Shown: piece by piece, positions 12,255 through 23,879 of the stretch
How positions within the stretch are numbered: position 1 is the stretch's first letter
Layout: each line of letters begins with the position of its first letter
Source of the DNA: Escarpia spicata
Lineage: Eukaryota; Annelida; Polychaeta; Sabellida; Siboglinidae
Direction of reading: 5' to 3'
DNA length: 64,000 nucleotides
NCBI GenBank assembly: GCA_963995525.1
Contig: OZ023213.1
Coordinates: 49,128,592 to 49,192,591, forward strand
Position numbers and translations under genes: made by a program
Notes under the pieces: model-generated
What the model was told of the DNA's origin: nothing
What the model saw: only the letters and a program-made list of their open reading frames with translations
Database searches by the model: none

Positions 12255-12374
12255 ATGCGGTTTCCTTTTAAACCGTCCCTGGCAATTGTTTCGCCACCTG
12301 CCGGAAACATAAACTTTACTTCGCGGTCATGGAAATCGAACGTTGTTTTGGAGTTTATTTACTGTATTGTTTAA
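12255..12374 (+). promoter_or_regulatory. Overlapping upstream ORF with strong Kozak context
   Basis: The ATG at 12255 sits in GCGCCACCATGC, close to the ideal vertebrate context. It opens a 39-codon frame ending TAA at 12372-12374. This frame overlaps the SLX1 ATG at 12329 in another register. If the SLX1 mRNA begins upstream of 12255, most scanning ribosomes would start here and bypass SLX1. Whether the region is transcribed is unknown. Confidence 0.4.
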
Positions 12375-12495
12375 ATCCAAAGTACAAAGGGCGTACGTAT
12401 ATAGGTTTCACTGTGAATCCCAACCGCCGCGTGAAGCAGCACAACACGGGAAGGCAAGCCGGCGGTGCAAAACGGACAAGCGGACGAGGACCCTG
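12329..12495 (+). CDS. SLX1: SLX1 exon 1 (GIY-YIG start)
   Basis: Encodes residues 1-55, with GVYLLYC, TYIGFT and NRRVKQHN. It ends in phase 2 inside a Trp codon at a GTAAAT donor. Confidence 0.95.
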
Positions 12496-15400
12496 GTAAA
12501 TGGGCCGGGACTGGGCGATAACTAATATAACTCATCAACCAAAATAATAGGTGACCACAGATCTTACATAGCCAATAATATAACAGACGCTTACGTTGAA
12601 TAATAGCTTAGTTAAGGACCATGTTTTTAATTATGGTGTATTTGCAAATTTGAATTATGCTGTACTGAAGATGTATCAATGCCTATCTCGCTACTAAATG
12701 GGGTAAGACCATATTAAAATTTTACATAGGCGACCATTATAACGTTTCCTTCATTTCCTGCTAAATTTGACGAACAATTTTCTTGAAAATTTCACAGCAT
12801 ATTTAACCTCCATTGACACAAGTGCTGTGGAAAACTCGTAAAATTCTCATACCTCAGTTTTCAGAAAAATCCACCCAAACCTGACACCCCTCAATTTCGC
12901 CCCAATCTGGTGACGGATTTTGAAATATTGGTGCGTTCTGCAAAATAGCCACTATGCGAATACGCGAGCGACTAGCGTATGTTTATTGCTACCTCGTGAA
13001 AGATCTAATGTAGTAGTACATTCAGTATTCACTGGATTGACATGTGCCATGCCAAAATGCTCGAAAAAAATTCACATAAGGGGGCGCGCGATAGTGTAGT
13101 GGTTAGCACATCCGCCTGACATGCCGGCGCCCCGAGTTCGAAACCCGAACCGGGCAGGTATGGTATATTTGGTGTAAAAACCTGGCTCTCAACATTGGGG
13201 ACTGTGTATCCCTCGTGACTCGGAGATCACGTTAATGTCGGTCCCGTCTCAATTTGGGACGTAAAAGAACCACTGAGGACGACAAGCACCCTGGCAGTGA
13301 CCACCCTCAGTGCCAGCATAGAAAGGTCGGCTTGGCGATAATGTTCTGAAAAAGGCTGACTAGTTGAATGAGACCTCATAAGATCACTGTAACCACAATA
13401 TATACAGACTAGTCAGTTAATAGAACGTTGCCGAGTGCTGGAAACAACTAGAACTAGAACTAGAACATATGACACCAAAACGGTATTTTTAAGGGCACTC
13501 TTTTGGCGGATGAATCCTTAATGTGGTCTTACCCCAAATTGCAAACTGGAGCCAGTGGAGGTCTACCGTCTAGTCTACTTCTAACTTAGTTCTAGAATCT
13601 AGTACTAACAACAACTTACAAGTCTTGAAAACATATCAATCGAAAAGTATTTAGTTTTCACAGCTTTGCCAGAAATGTTCCGTAAAAAAATGTCCCAGTC
13701 GATAAACCAAAGATTCTAATTCTAATTATTTACGTCGTAAGGAGCCACTGTTGGCTATGGTTTACGACGGGGTGGGTGCGTATGGTGTTATTGAGTGTTT
13801 GAGCCGCAGGATAGGACCTGCGACTGGACCTGCGACTCATTTAGTTTATTCCAGTCTACTATTGTCTTTACAAAGTATGAGTTTTTGAATTGGTCGGTGT
13901 GGGATGCAGGTACTATATAGCACCTGGTGTTATTGGTTGTTAGGTGTTGTACAAAGTTTGAGGATACGTGATCTGGAAAATGTTTGGGTTGGATGCGTCT
14001 TTTATTTATTTTTTGGGGCCGAAAGTATGTTTCTGCGGGGATGGCTGGGATAGATCCCTCAGCTATTTTGTACATGTATTTGAGTCGTAGATCCCGACGT
14101 CTGCTTTGTAGGGTATTGAGTTTTAGGTCTATTAATATGTTTGTCATTGATCCTTCATAGTTCATGTCTGGAGTGGTAGTCGCCGGTAATGAAGCGAGCA
14201 GCACGGTGTTGTATACGTTCTAGTTTATCTATGACCCCCTGATGGTATGGGTCCCACACTATGGCTCAGTACTCTAAAGCAGCGCGCACAAGGGCAATAT
14301 ATGCGGTCTGTTTGTTGTTTATAGGACAGTGTCGTATGTTACGTCTTAGGAAACCAAGTGTTGAGTTTGCTTTTTTAGTTGCTGTTGCGATGTGGGAGTG
14401 CCATTTAAGGTCGTCGGAGATAGAGATACCAAGATAGGGATTGCAGTTTACACGTTCTAGGGTGATGTTATTTAAGGTGTAGAAGTAGTCAGTTTTATGT
14501 TTTACACTGAGGATGTAGCATTTGTTTATATTGAAGTTCATACCCCAGTCCTTTGCCCATGTTTGGAGTTGTTTTAGGTCGTGTTGTAGTGCAATGTGAT
14601 CGTTGAATGTTTTGATTTCTCTATATAGTAGGCAGTCATCTGCAAATAGGCGGACTTTAGATTTTACTGATGCGGGTAGGTCGTTTATATGACAGAGGAA
14701 TAGTAGGGGGGCAAGTACAGTGCCTTGTGGGACGCCGGATTTGACGGGTACTTCTCTCGAGGTTTCGCCGTCTAGAACAACTTTCATAGATCTGTCAGTG
14801 AGGAAATTTTCTAGCCACTTGAACGTGGTTCCGGTTATGCCATAGTGGGATAGTTTATGGAGGAGTTTTGTGTGGGGGACTGTGTCGAAAGCCTTGCTAA
14901 AGTCTAATATTGCTATGTCTAGCTTGTATGTCTATGGTGGTTAGGAGTTGTGTTTCGCAGGAGAGGCCTGCTCTGAAGCCATGATTTAGGTGTGTTAGGA
15001 TATTGTGCTCTTCTAGATAGGTCATGATGTGGCGGTAGATTATGTGTTCGAGAATTTTGCATGGGACCGATGTCAGGGAGATGGGGCGGTAGTTTTCTGG
15101 TAGGTGCTTATCTGGACTTTTAAATGTGTTGTTAGTCATTTAACCAGGCAGAAATATGCAAATTTCGACATGTTATTAATGTTTTTCTGTAGGGAGATGG
15201 TTCTCATTGTCCACGGATTCCTGAGTGAGATCTGTGCGCTACAGGTAGGATTTGATAATTTCCTTGAATTGCCCTTTGATGTGGAGTATGTGTGTTTGCG
15301 CAGTTCCCATGGTTACAGTTGCAACTGGCAAATACAACCAAAGCAGTACAGTGAAGTACAGCGAACTATTGTACATTGTGTAGGATATCAGCCAGGATTA

Positions 15401-18400
15401 GTGTAAACTGTAATCAACTAATACCTGTGTATTGCACGGATACCTAGATGTGCATACATGCAACCTGCCACATTTATTTTGTATCGTTTTGGATTTCGAC
15501 AGATGACGAACTTTAAAATGGTACCTCACTAGTTGAAATATCTTCAGTAGATTTTTATATATTGCTAAAATTGAACCATTTGAAAACTGACGTTTTTGAA
15601 AAATGAGGTCATTTTGACTCATGTTGTCTGAGCATTGTTTTTTAATCTGTGGGTTCATAAATGCATGTGTTTTATTACTTTTCGGTGGTTTCTCAAGGAA
15701 ATTAAACTGGACATTGAAAGGTAAGATTATAAGGTACATATGTATATCTGCCAAAATTACACAATTGATGGAGAATGACCTAGACAGCCATGTTTGGCTC
15801 GTATCCAGAATAGACCCATGTGACTTGATACCCAGTTCGCTGTGGTGGGTCAGCTATGGATCCTGCTGTGTGAGTCGCTGTATTGGTGTTACGTTGTTTT
15901 CCAGTTTGAGTGGGCGTGGCAGAATCCTCACAAGTCACGACGTCTCCGACACGTTGCTTCCAAGAAGAAGAAACAGACTCAGTTCGAGTACAAGTTCTCC
16001 GTCCTCACTGACATGCTACGTTGTGGCCCATGGAATCGGCAGCCTCTCACCATCCGCTGGCTCAAACAGGAGTACCAGCTCAACTTTGACCTGCTGCGCC
16101 CACCCCCCGTGCACATGGCGACCGCCTACGGGCCTGTGGTCAGTAAGACAGTGGCCACGGCACAGGAGGAGGAAGTGACCATAGCTGACCGGTATATAGT
16201 CTGTGCTGTCTGCAACTGTCCCATCCAGGTGGGTTGACTTACTTGACTTAAATGCCTGTGCAAATTTGACCGTTCACTATACTCCTGGACGTCACACCCC
16301 TCCATTTTGTCCTATCTAGAGCACACCGCTCTGCTATTAACAGCAGGAGTCCAGTGTCCTGTCTAACTTGGTCACTCCACCTCTTCCGTGGCCTTCCTCT
16401 TTTTTTGTGTCCTTTAAAGTTTTCCTTGAAGCTATTTTATGAGATTTTCATTTGGCATATATGGCAGACATGTCCAAACCACTGGGTGGGCTAACCGCAC
16501 TAAACTGGCCAACCCTTCAGAACCAAAGGAAAGTCGCAAGACTTTCGGTCTCCCACAAAGCGCTACACAACTAAATCGCCGTCAGTTTCCCAAAATATCT
16601 CAATAAGTCCACTTGCCTCACCAGATCAAACAGTCGCCACCACTTCATTCTCCCATCAGTCAAAACTGACATTTTTCAGTGTAATTTCTTCCCATGCACA
16701 GGTACTGGAACTCCCTTAGTACAGAAATATCAAAAGGTAACAAAATTATAACTTTTAAAAGCAGAATAAAAAATAACTTATTAATGTAGGTATTGGAAAC
16801 CATGTGATCAGCATCTAAAGAGGTAGACGTAATCTTAGCAATTAATAATTTTTTTTATCCTGATTTTAAATCATCTGATGCTGGGGTGACCATAGATTAT
16901 ATACTAAATGGTTCTTCTCATTAACGATGTAGATGTGTACCCTCAGTCAGGGTAATCAGAAATCTAGTAACAGGAAAAAAGTAAGGGACAAAAATGTGAT
17001 GGTTTTCATCAGGAAAGTCGTTGCCATGGTATAAGTAACATGCCAGAAAACAACAGAAAGAAAGTAACACATTTTAATAAGAAATAAATGTACAGATATA
17101 AAATAACACTAAGAACATAATTACTTATTTTAAAGTATATATTAACTGAATTTCCACATCATGAACCTGTTGTTCTCTATCAACACTTCTCTACTTTTCA
17201 CCATCGTTCATGTCTTTCAAAATGCCATATTCTTGCTCAGTTTTCACTTGTCTACAGTTTTCTACTTTTCAGTCAGTGTTTGCTGACCTTTATTAACATC
17301 TTCTTCCCCTTGCGGGGTGGGGTCCACTTCACTTGGTAGCTTCTTCTACTTTTCTTACGAGTTCTTTCCACCTCTTTCTCTTGTCCGCAATGGCCATCCA
17401 TTCATGGCTGTTCACGCCAGCTCTCCCCAGGTCTCGTTTTATGCTGTCGTTCCATCTCAGCCTTGGTCTTCCTCTCCGTCTTCTGCCACCCTCTTTTACT
17501 TTCCACGCTCTTTTCCCCAGTCTGTCTTCACCCGTTCTATGTACATGTCCCGCCCATCTCATTCTGTTACCAGCTACTTTCCTCTTTAGGTGTTTTTTCA
17601 TTCCAATCTCCTCTCTCAATTCCTTCATCTTCCTTCTATCCTCTTGAGTTACTCTACATACTGTTCTGATCCAGTTGTAGTTTCTCCTCCTGTCTCTCTG
17701 TCAGTGGCAGTGTTCCCAACCCATATATACAGGCTGGTACAACACAGGCTTCCAACACTTTTCCTTTCGGTTGTTTCTTCAGTTTTCTGTCCCACATAAT
17801 GCCTTCTACCCTCTTCCATGCTGCTGCTCCTGCTTGCACCCTCCTCTATATTTCTTTACTACTCCTTCCATCCTCACACACTGCACCGCCCAGGTATACA
17901 AAACTGTTCACTTGTTTACTGGTCTTTCCGTCAACAACTACACACAGATCTACTTCCTGTTCATCTATCCACATTACTTCAGTCTTCTCCAGAGTCATTC
18001 GGAGGCTGTGTTTTCTGAAGGTGTTACCCCCGCACACCTAGAATCTCGACCAGATCTTGTCCCTCTCTGTTTCTCGTTCCATATCCATACTTTCCTAAGG
18101 TCTCCTCACTGTTCTGTCTCTTTCCTACATGTGCTTGTAGATCACCTGCCACAACCAACATTGTCTCCGGCTCTACATGCCCAATAATTTCTTCCAGGTT
18201 GTTTCGGAATGCATCCTTGTCTTCTTGAGTTCTCCCTGTCTGTGGTGCGTAGCCCGATAGTATGCACATCATCTCTACACCAACTAACATCCACACTGCA
18301 ATTATCTTGCCTTTCCATCGTTCCACGCTGATGACTTCCTTGCTGTATTCCTCCTTCATAATCACTCCCACTCCATTTGTCCTTCCATCTCCCCCTGCAT

Positions 18401-20565
18401 GCAGCATCTTAAACCCTTCTCCCAGGTCGACTGCCCGGTCCCCTTTCCACTTGGTTTCTTGTACCCCCATCACTGATAGTTGCCGCCTCTTCATTAGCTC
18501 CACCACCGCCACTCGTTTCCCCGTCATTGTTCCCACATTGAGGGTGGCAAACCGGACTTCGCATGAGAGTCGATGCCGGCTGTTCGACCCTCGGTAGCCA
18601 ATCTCATAATTACTAAGTGACATAGCATATAATTGAGGTAATTTATTAAAATCAGAGTTGTCGTTCTCCTCGATCCCTAGCATGTTAGCCTGGGGTCGTA
18701 AGGTGCCCAGTTACCGCTGTGTACCACAAGGAGGTCATGCTAGAGTCTTGTCTATGGAGAGGCTATATACTCATGTCCCTTTTCGCCCCTGTGAGGGGAC
18801 TAGCTGGCGGTCGCAGCTGAAAGCGGGAGCAAGAAGCGCATGCTCTACAAGCTACACTGCGACACTAGATGCGTCACACAGACCTGCGCTCACACCACGC
18901 CACACATTTATTAATATGAATGTTAATTTTTGTATAAAATTAATGATTGTATGAATACCGAGTGTATATAATTATACCTTTTAAACACACAATATTTTAA
19001 CACTAAAGTATGTTTATATTATATAAAAAATTATAGTGATATAAAATAATGTGTAACTTTGTATCCGTTACTGTTTGTCTGTTACTTTCTTTCCTACAGA
19101 TGTGACAGTCTGCTGTTTGTTTCAGGCCACAAGTAACACCCTGCAGTGTCTGAAGCCAGGCTGTGAGATGTGTAGTCACACCCTCTGTCTGGCTCAGGCC
19201 TTCCTTGCCGACAGTCAGGATCAGCTCCTGCCGGTGGATGGACAGTGTCCCTCCTGTCACACCCATCTCTTGTGGGGGGACCTTGTACGCTTCAAACACG
19301 GATGTTACCGCAACCTGTCTCAGGTTCTTCTACTTACACTACCTTTATGTTAGATATTGTACATATTATTATGGTCGTTTTCTTAGCATACTTATGGTCA
19401 ATCTGTTAGTGTCATGGGCGGATCAAGGAGGCCTGGGAGAATTTAGGAATTTTGCGTGCCCGCAGACCTTTTATAATGGGTCAACGTGACCGTGCCCCCT
19501 AGACCCTCGGAAATGTGCCCCCGTTCAGGTTATAATGCTGAAGTTACGGTGACGCAGCAGTGAACAAATTTGAACACCACCCCACCCCCATCTTCCAATG
19601 GTAACAGTTGAGCCGAGGTATGAGAGAGCGTGAGAAAGGTGAAATTGTGACTGAAACTGACGGCATGGCAGCGACCAAATTTTTCACTATACCATTTGGT
19701 TCGGCCGCCAGTGCATGTTTTTGTGCCTCCCCCACCCTCACTTTCTGGATTCGCCAGGTCTTCCACTCAAGTGCTTGTTTCTCGTTCCTCACCAGTTTGT
19801 CTTTGGGCGAGCCACTTTCAGTTTCCCTTCTGGCATCCATGTTAAGGGTAGCTAATACTCGAAAACGTCCATATAACCAATATGCCATATCTCTGTTAAT
19901 ATTGAACATATCATAGCCATATTTGGAGCACTGATTAGAAAAGTGAATGGTATATGATGTGTGAAATATGGCTTTTCAAGTGAGATGGATTTTTACATCC
20001 TTGAAAATTATTCTGAGCTAACAACTGTATGTGTGATCATGCAGTTGTCAAGAATCATTAGCTAGAATACTCCTTTGTGCAATAATGTGGTTTTGGGCAA
20101 GGAAGTTTGACTGCAATGACAGTTGTGAGATGGGACTTTAGGTTTGAGCTTTTTTCATGACGTCTTGAAAAATGCTCAAACCTGAAAAACAGTCACTGAA
20201 GTCAGATATCCTTCAGGATGCAGCCCCTCTATCACACTAGAAATGTTGATTGTCATGGCACTGCTCAAGCAAATGAGACCACATTCCACATATCATGTAC
20301 TATTCATTTAACTCATTAGTACTCCAAATTTGGCTCAGATATGTTCAGTACTAACAAAGATGTGGCCTATGGCCGTTTTCGAGTAGTGGTTACCCTTAAG
20401 GCCATCAGTCAGTTGCTGTCTTCATTTGTTTATGAGCACATGTCCATAGAAATAGTATTCTATAAAAGTATTCTTGTATTTCAGGGTGCTGACAGCGATG
20501 AATCATGTGACACGTGGACACAAGAGTTACAAGACTCACAGACACCATTAAATGACAGCTCCTGA
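12329..20565 (+). CDS. SLX1: SLX1, catalytic subunit of structure-specific endonuclease (5 exons)
   Basis: Exons are 12329-12495, 15193-15244, 15905-16228, 19126-19323 and 20485-20565. They total 822 nt, encoding 273 aa (human SLX1 has 275), with GT..AG introns and consistent phases. SLX1 bound to SLX4 cuts Holliday junctions and other branched DNA in the nucleus. The N-terminal GIY-YIG domain reads [16 protein letters not shown] then [14 protein letters not shown] and, in exon 3, FEWAWQ. That gives the GVY, YIG, catalytic Arg and catalytic Glu (about residue 75). The C-terminal SLX1-type zinc finger begins CAVCNC (exon 3) and continues [14 protein letters not shown] and [13 protein letters not shown] (exon 4). 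The start was chosen because [14 protein letters not shown] aligns with the family N-terminus. The last 26 residues are acidic/polar and are the seed of the downstream tandem array. SLX1 is convergent with the MTMR gene. Confidence 0.96.
12700..13535. mobile_element. TIR DNA element (MITE-like) in SLX1 intron 1, interrupted by a SINE
   Basis: The left end reads GGGGTAAGACCATATT. The right end is the reverse complement of GGGGTAAGACCACATT. The termini are flanked by AAAT on both sides. A diverged inverted relative of its interior lies near 23400-23877, sharing the segment around TTTCCTTCATTTC and the reverse complement of GAGGTTAAATATGC. It carries no ORF. The tRNA-SINE at 13080-13466 is nested inside. 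Confidence 0.7.
13080..13466 (+). mobile_element. tRNA-derived SINE (copy 1)
   Basis: The head has a pol III A box (TAGTGTAGTGG near 13092) and B box (GAGTTCGAAACC near 13133). A body of about 300 bp follows, and a CTAGAA-type repeat tail ends at 13466. A second copy in reverse orientation is at 35378-35764. Confidence 0.88.
13690..15139 (-). pseudogene. Jockey/CR1-like LINE reverse transcriptase relic in SLX1 intron 1
   Basis: Read 5' to 3' on the minus strand. At 15139-14897 are RT motifs with [19 protein letters not shown] and [16 protein letters not shown] frame change leads to 14787-14266, with [27 protein letters not shown] (the polymerase FADD box), and then [23 protein letters not shown] further break leads to a C-terminal piece (14204-13788) with [16 protein letters not shown] and [14 protein letters not shown]. 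No endonuclease is present, so the copy is 5' truncated and frameshifted. It lies antisense to SLX1. Confidence 0.88.
15193..15244 (+). CDS. SLX1: SLX1 exon 2
   Basis: A 52-nt exon between TTTTCTGTAG and GTAGGA. It encodes the end of W56 and then [17 protein letters not shown], matching the family segment between the GIY-YIG strand region and the catalytic Glu. Confidence 0.93.
15595..15875 (+). repeat. Dispersed repeat copy (about 280 bp) upstream of SLX1 exon 3
   Basis: Shares GGTTCATAAATGCA, AAAATTACACAATTGATGGA, CAGCCATGTTTGGCT and AGAATAGACCCATGTGACTT with a reverse-complement copy at 32400-32720. A partial copy lies near 22375-22470. No ORF. It ends about 30 bp before the exon 3 acceptor. 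Confidence 0.75.
15905..16228 (+). CDS. SLX1: SLX1 exon 3
   Basis: A 324-nt phase-0 exon (residues 74-181) after TTGTTTTCCAG. It begins [14 protein letters not shown] with the catalytic Glu and ends with the first zinc ligands (CAVCNCPIQ) before GTGGGT. Confidence 0.95.
16240..17280. other. SLX1 intron 3, unassigned part
   Basis: Pyrimidine-rich and AT-rich intronic sequence. The stretch near 16310-16400 (CTCTTCCGTGGCCTTCCTC) resembles the antisense strand of LINE C-terminal coding, but it is too decayed to assign. Confidence 0.4.
17290..18950 (-). mobile_element. Internally deleted EN-RT LINE (RTE/CFDP2-like) in SLX1 intron 3
   Basis: On the minus strand an apurinic-type endonuclease reads [47 protein letters not shown] and [10 protein letters not shown] (18600-18035). 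It then jumps without an RT core to the end of the RT region, [14 protein letters not shown] and [11 protein letters not shown] (18037-17846). The C-terminal segment follows, with [15 protein letters not shown] (17839-17654) and [15 protein letters not shown] (17628-17329). The central RT domain has been removed at about 18030. Sequence upstream of the endonuclease (18620-18950) is probably the element's 5' leader. Confidence 0.85.
19126..19323 (+). CDS. SLX1: SLX1 exon 4 (zinc finger)
   Basis: A 198-nt phase-0 exon (residues 182-247) after TGTTTCAG. It contains [20 protein letters not shown] and [17 protein letters not shown], the remaining zinc ligands of the SLX1 finger. Confidence 0.95.
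19330..20480. other. SLX1 intron 4
   Basis: Two similar segments, 19835-19920 and 20325-20400, share a motif of the type TTGAGTACT or ATGTTCAGTACTAACA with GATATGGCATAT and GGCCGTTTTCGAGTA in opposite orientations. This hints at a small foldback or repeat pair about 500 bp apart. No coding evidence. Confidence 0.4.
20485..20565 (+). CDS. SLX1: SLX1 exon 5 (terminal coding exon)
   Basis: Follows GTATTTCAG. It encodes [19 protein letters not shown] and TPLNDSS then TGA. About 65 nt of it are homologous to every unit of the 64-bp array that starts immediately after the stop. Confidence 0.88.
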   Translation, partial: GADSDESCDTWTQELQDSQTPLNDSS

Positions 20566-21541
20566 CAGTGATGACTCATATGATACACAGACACCAGTCA
20601 CAGATGCATCAAGCATCTGCTGACAGTGATGACTCATATGATATGCAGACACAAGGGTCACAGATGCCATCAAATGACATCTGCTGACTGATGATTTATA
20701 TGATACATAGACACAATAGTCACAGACACCATCAAATGACATCAGCTGACCGTGATGACTCATGTGATACATAGACACAATAGTCACAGACACCATCAAA
20801 TGACATCAGCTGATAGTGATGACTCTTATGATACTTGGAAACAAGTCACATACACCATCAAATGACATCTGCTGATAGTGATGACTCATGTGATACATAG
20901 ACACAATAGTCACAGACACCATCAAATGACATCAGCTGATAGTGATGACTCTTATGATACTTGGAAACAAAAGTCACAGACACCATCAAATGACATCTGC
21001 TGATAGTGATGACTCTTATGATACTTGGAAACAAAAGTCACAGACACCATCAAATGACATCTGCTGATAGTGATGACTCTTATGATACATGGAAACAAGA
21101 GTCACAGACACCATCAAATGACATCTGCTGACAGTGATGACTCTTATGATACTTGGAAACAAAAGTCACAGACACCATCAAATGACATCTGCTGATAGTG
21201 ATGACTCATGTGATACGTAGACACAATAGTCACAGACACCATCAAATGACATCAGCTGACAGTGATGACTCTTATGATACTTGGAAACAAAAGTCACAGA
21301 CACCATCAAATGACATCTGCTGATAGTGATGACTCATGTGATACATAGACACAATAGTCACAGACACCATCAAATGACCTCAGCTGACAGTGATGACTCT
21401 TATGATACTTGGAAACAAAAGTCACAGACACCATCAAATGACATCTGCTGATAGTGATGACTCATGTGATACATAGACACAATAGTCACAGACACCATCA
21501 AATGACATCTGCTGATAGTGATGACTCTTGTGATACATGAA
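20491..21541 (+). repeat. 64-bp tandem array seeded by the SLX1 terminal exon
   Basis: About 16 units of roughly 64 bp. The first unit is SLX1 coding sequence (GACAGCGATGAATCATGTGA...CAGACACCATTAAATGAC). Later units read GATAGTGATGACTCTTATGA...CAGACACCATCAAATGAC. Two variants (TACTTGGAAACAAAAG and TACATAGACACAATAG) partly alternate. Because 64 is not divisible by three, the units do not extend the reading frame. The array would form part of the 3' UTR. Confidence 0.9.
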
Positions 21542-21547
21542 AACAAG

Positions 21548-21807
21548 AATGTTAGTCCTTTATCGCCCTCTACTTTTGTCCTCTCAATCTTTCCCTTCGT
21601 CCCTAGATTGTCTAATGTTCTCTTCTTCAATACATGACCTAATAATTCTCCTTGTATCTTTGCTGCAGATGTTGCACCTGGTCTTCTATTAGAGTCGGCT
21701 CTTCTAAGAATGTTTTCATTATTTTCTTCTCTGCTCGCAATACTCTGCACCTTCTCAGGAACCACATCTCTTATGCTGGTCTTTTCGAATTGTATTGTTA
21801 TGTACAT
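21548..21807 (-). pseudogene. LINE ORF2 C-terminal fragment
   Basis: On the minus strand: QFEKTSIRDVVPEKVQSI, IASREENNENILRRADSN, then a break, and GELLGHVLKKRTLDNL with KGKIERTKVEGD. This is the same LINE C-terminal family as 2812-3108. The RT core is absent. Confidence 0.75.
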
Positions 21808-21809
21808 AC

Positions 21810-23190
21810 ATTTTTATTAGTTACTGAACTTATGTTAAGTTCATCAGTATAAAGAACACTGTAATGCCTAACTATTGTGTATACGTGAGTCGATCCTGTG
21901 TATGATGCCGTTAGACGGTGTCTGTGTATAGCTTCACAGGGGAACTCAAGATTAATATATTTTATAGTTTTTATATTTTGTATCACGTTGTTTTATCAAC
22001 AAAAAAGCTATTATAAAACAAAATGTTTGTTGCGATATAAAATATTCACTTCTTTCTGTGTGCACAAACAAAACTGACACAAGTACAGACAGTGGAAATT
22101 TGGACCGGAAATCAGGAAAGGGACAATTATGGAAGTGGGACCCCCAGGAAAGATGCCCCCTCAATAGGTGGGATATGGCAGGTTGAGACATAGCCACAGG
22201 GTTGGAAGGTGGAACACGTGTTTGCACATATATACTGATATTGCGAGTTAGTATTTTTCCAAAAGCCCACTTTTTTGTCATAAATACCGAAAGCTGCTTT
22301 AAGGTATTACTTTTAGCTTATTTGTAGCTGAAAATGAACGACATTGAAAGATGAGGTGTGCATTTGTTAAAATCACAGAAGTAACTGGACGTGACGTAGA
22401 CAGCTATTTTTGGCTCGTGTTCAGAATACGCCTGTGTGACGTAACACTTGGTTTGTTGTCGCGGGTCACACACTGCACTGTCCCAGTGATGTCAACCACG
22501 GACCGGTTTTACTCTAGAAGTATTTAATGTTTGTATATTTGGTGAAATACATGCTAAATACAACAACTCGTAAGAACACTTCGTAAAACCAACCCGTGTG
22601 TGTGTCGGCGCATGTGCATGTGGCGCCCTCTGGCACATAATATCAAACTTAGGACTTGATTGCATAGTTTGACTTAGGTAGTCTCACTTAACTGACTCTC
22701 GCCTGGCTGCGTGACTTCGCCAGGAAGATAGTCTGGCTCAGAAGCTGCCTTTTGAATGTTATCCGCTAGATGGCAACACTGGTATGCTCATGAATTTACA
22801 AGTCATCAATTTATGAAGAAATGTGACTCATTGTCTGGATTTGCCTAATCTCGCTTAAATGACTCTTTCTGATTGTACTTTCTTTCGTTCATTTTGTCCT
22901 TGTTTGGTATTTATATCATGCTTATTCACACTTAGTCTTGTTTGTGCTCGAGCACATGCAAAACAACAATACAAAGTAGTTGATAGCCACGAGAGCTGTC
23001 ACCTAGTTAATATGCAAGTTATTAAAAGGCACTAAACTACGAAAAAAAGTAATTTTTTGTGAGAGATGTTTCAGTATTAGTTTAATGTTTAACAGTTTTT
23101 ATAATATACTATTATCTGATAAAAGTGTATCCTTATTTAATTTGTTATTTCATAGTTGGCCTGAGAGCTAATCATTGTCTCTATCTGAAT
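21810..23190. other. Intergenic, few identifiable features
   Basis: Contains a partial copy (about 22375-22470) of the dispersed repeat also seen at 15595 and 32400. The rest shows no coding similarity. Confidence 0.4.
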
Positions 23191-23193
23191 CTG

Positions 23194-23877
23194 GGGTAAA
23201 GCCCATACCGGTAACATTGGCAGAGCCTTAATCTCCCAGGCAGTTGTGATGGGCAAAAAAAGTGCTGCCACCTAATGGCGCCTGGGTAATTGAAGCCAAG
23301 TTTGACCTGGAGTAAGACGACATAAACGATTCGTCCGCCATTACCCGGAGAGTTAAAGGGAATAAAAACACCTATTGCTTGAATTCATATATTATATCCT
23401 GCTATCTATTTCCATGTCCACAAAGCCAAAAAAAATCAATAAATGAGAAATTCCACATTTTATGCTGTTCATCCGGACATTTTCGAATATGTATATTTTT
23501 GGTGCGCTTTTCAGGATGCCGATTCTTTTCCGAGCACTTTGACATGGGACATGTTAGCACAGTGAATACTGAATGTACTACTGCATTAGATCTTTCACGA
23601 GGTACCAATAAATATCGCGTATTCGCACAGTGGCTATTTTGCAGAATGCACCAATATTTCAATCCATCACCACATTGGGTCGAAATAATATGGGTGTCAA
23701 ATTTTGGTGGATTTTTCTGAAAAACAAGGAAGGAGAATTTTACACAGCATTGGTCTTAATGGAGGTTAAATATGCAGTGAAATTTTCAAGAAGATTCTAG
23801 AGAGAAATGAAGGAAACATTATAATGGCCGCCTACGTAAAATTGTATGTGGTCTGACACCATCCAATCAAGAAGCCA
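23194..23877 (-). mobile_element. Diverged relative of the 12700 TIR element
   Basis: The right end, read on the minus strand, starts GGTGTCAGACCACAT and continues with TTTTACGTAGGCGGCCATTA. It then shares the TTTCCTTCATTTC...CTTGAAAATTTCAC...TTAACCTCCATT block with 12740-12815. The left end (GGGGTAAAGCCCATACC) is only roughly complementary to the right end. Confidence 0.5.
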
Positions 23878-23879
23878 AT

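Noticed and set aside
13080..13150. Functional tRNA gene
   Set aside because: A and B boxes are present, but the sequence continues into a SINE body with a repeat tail, and there is a second dispersed copy.
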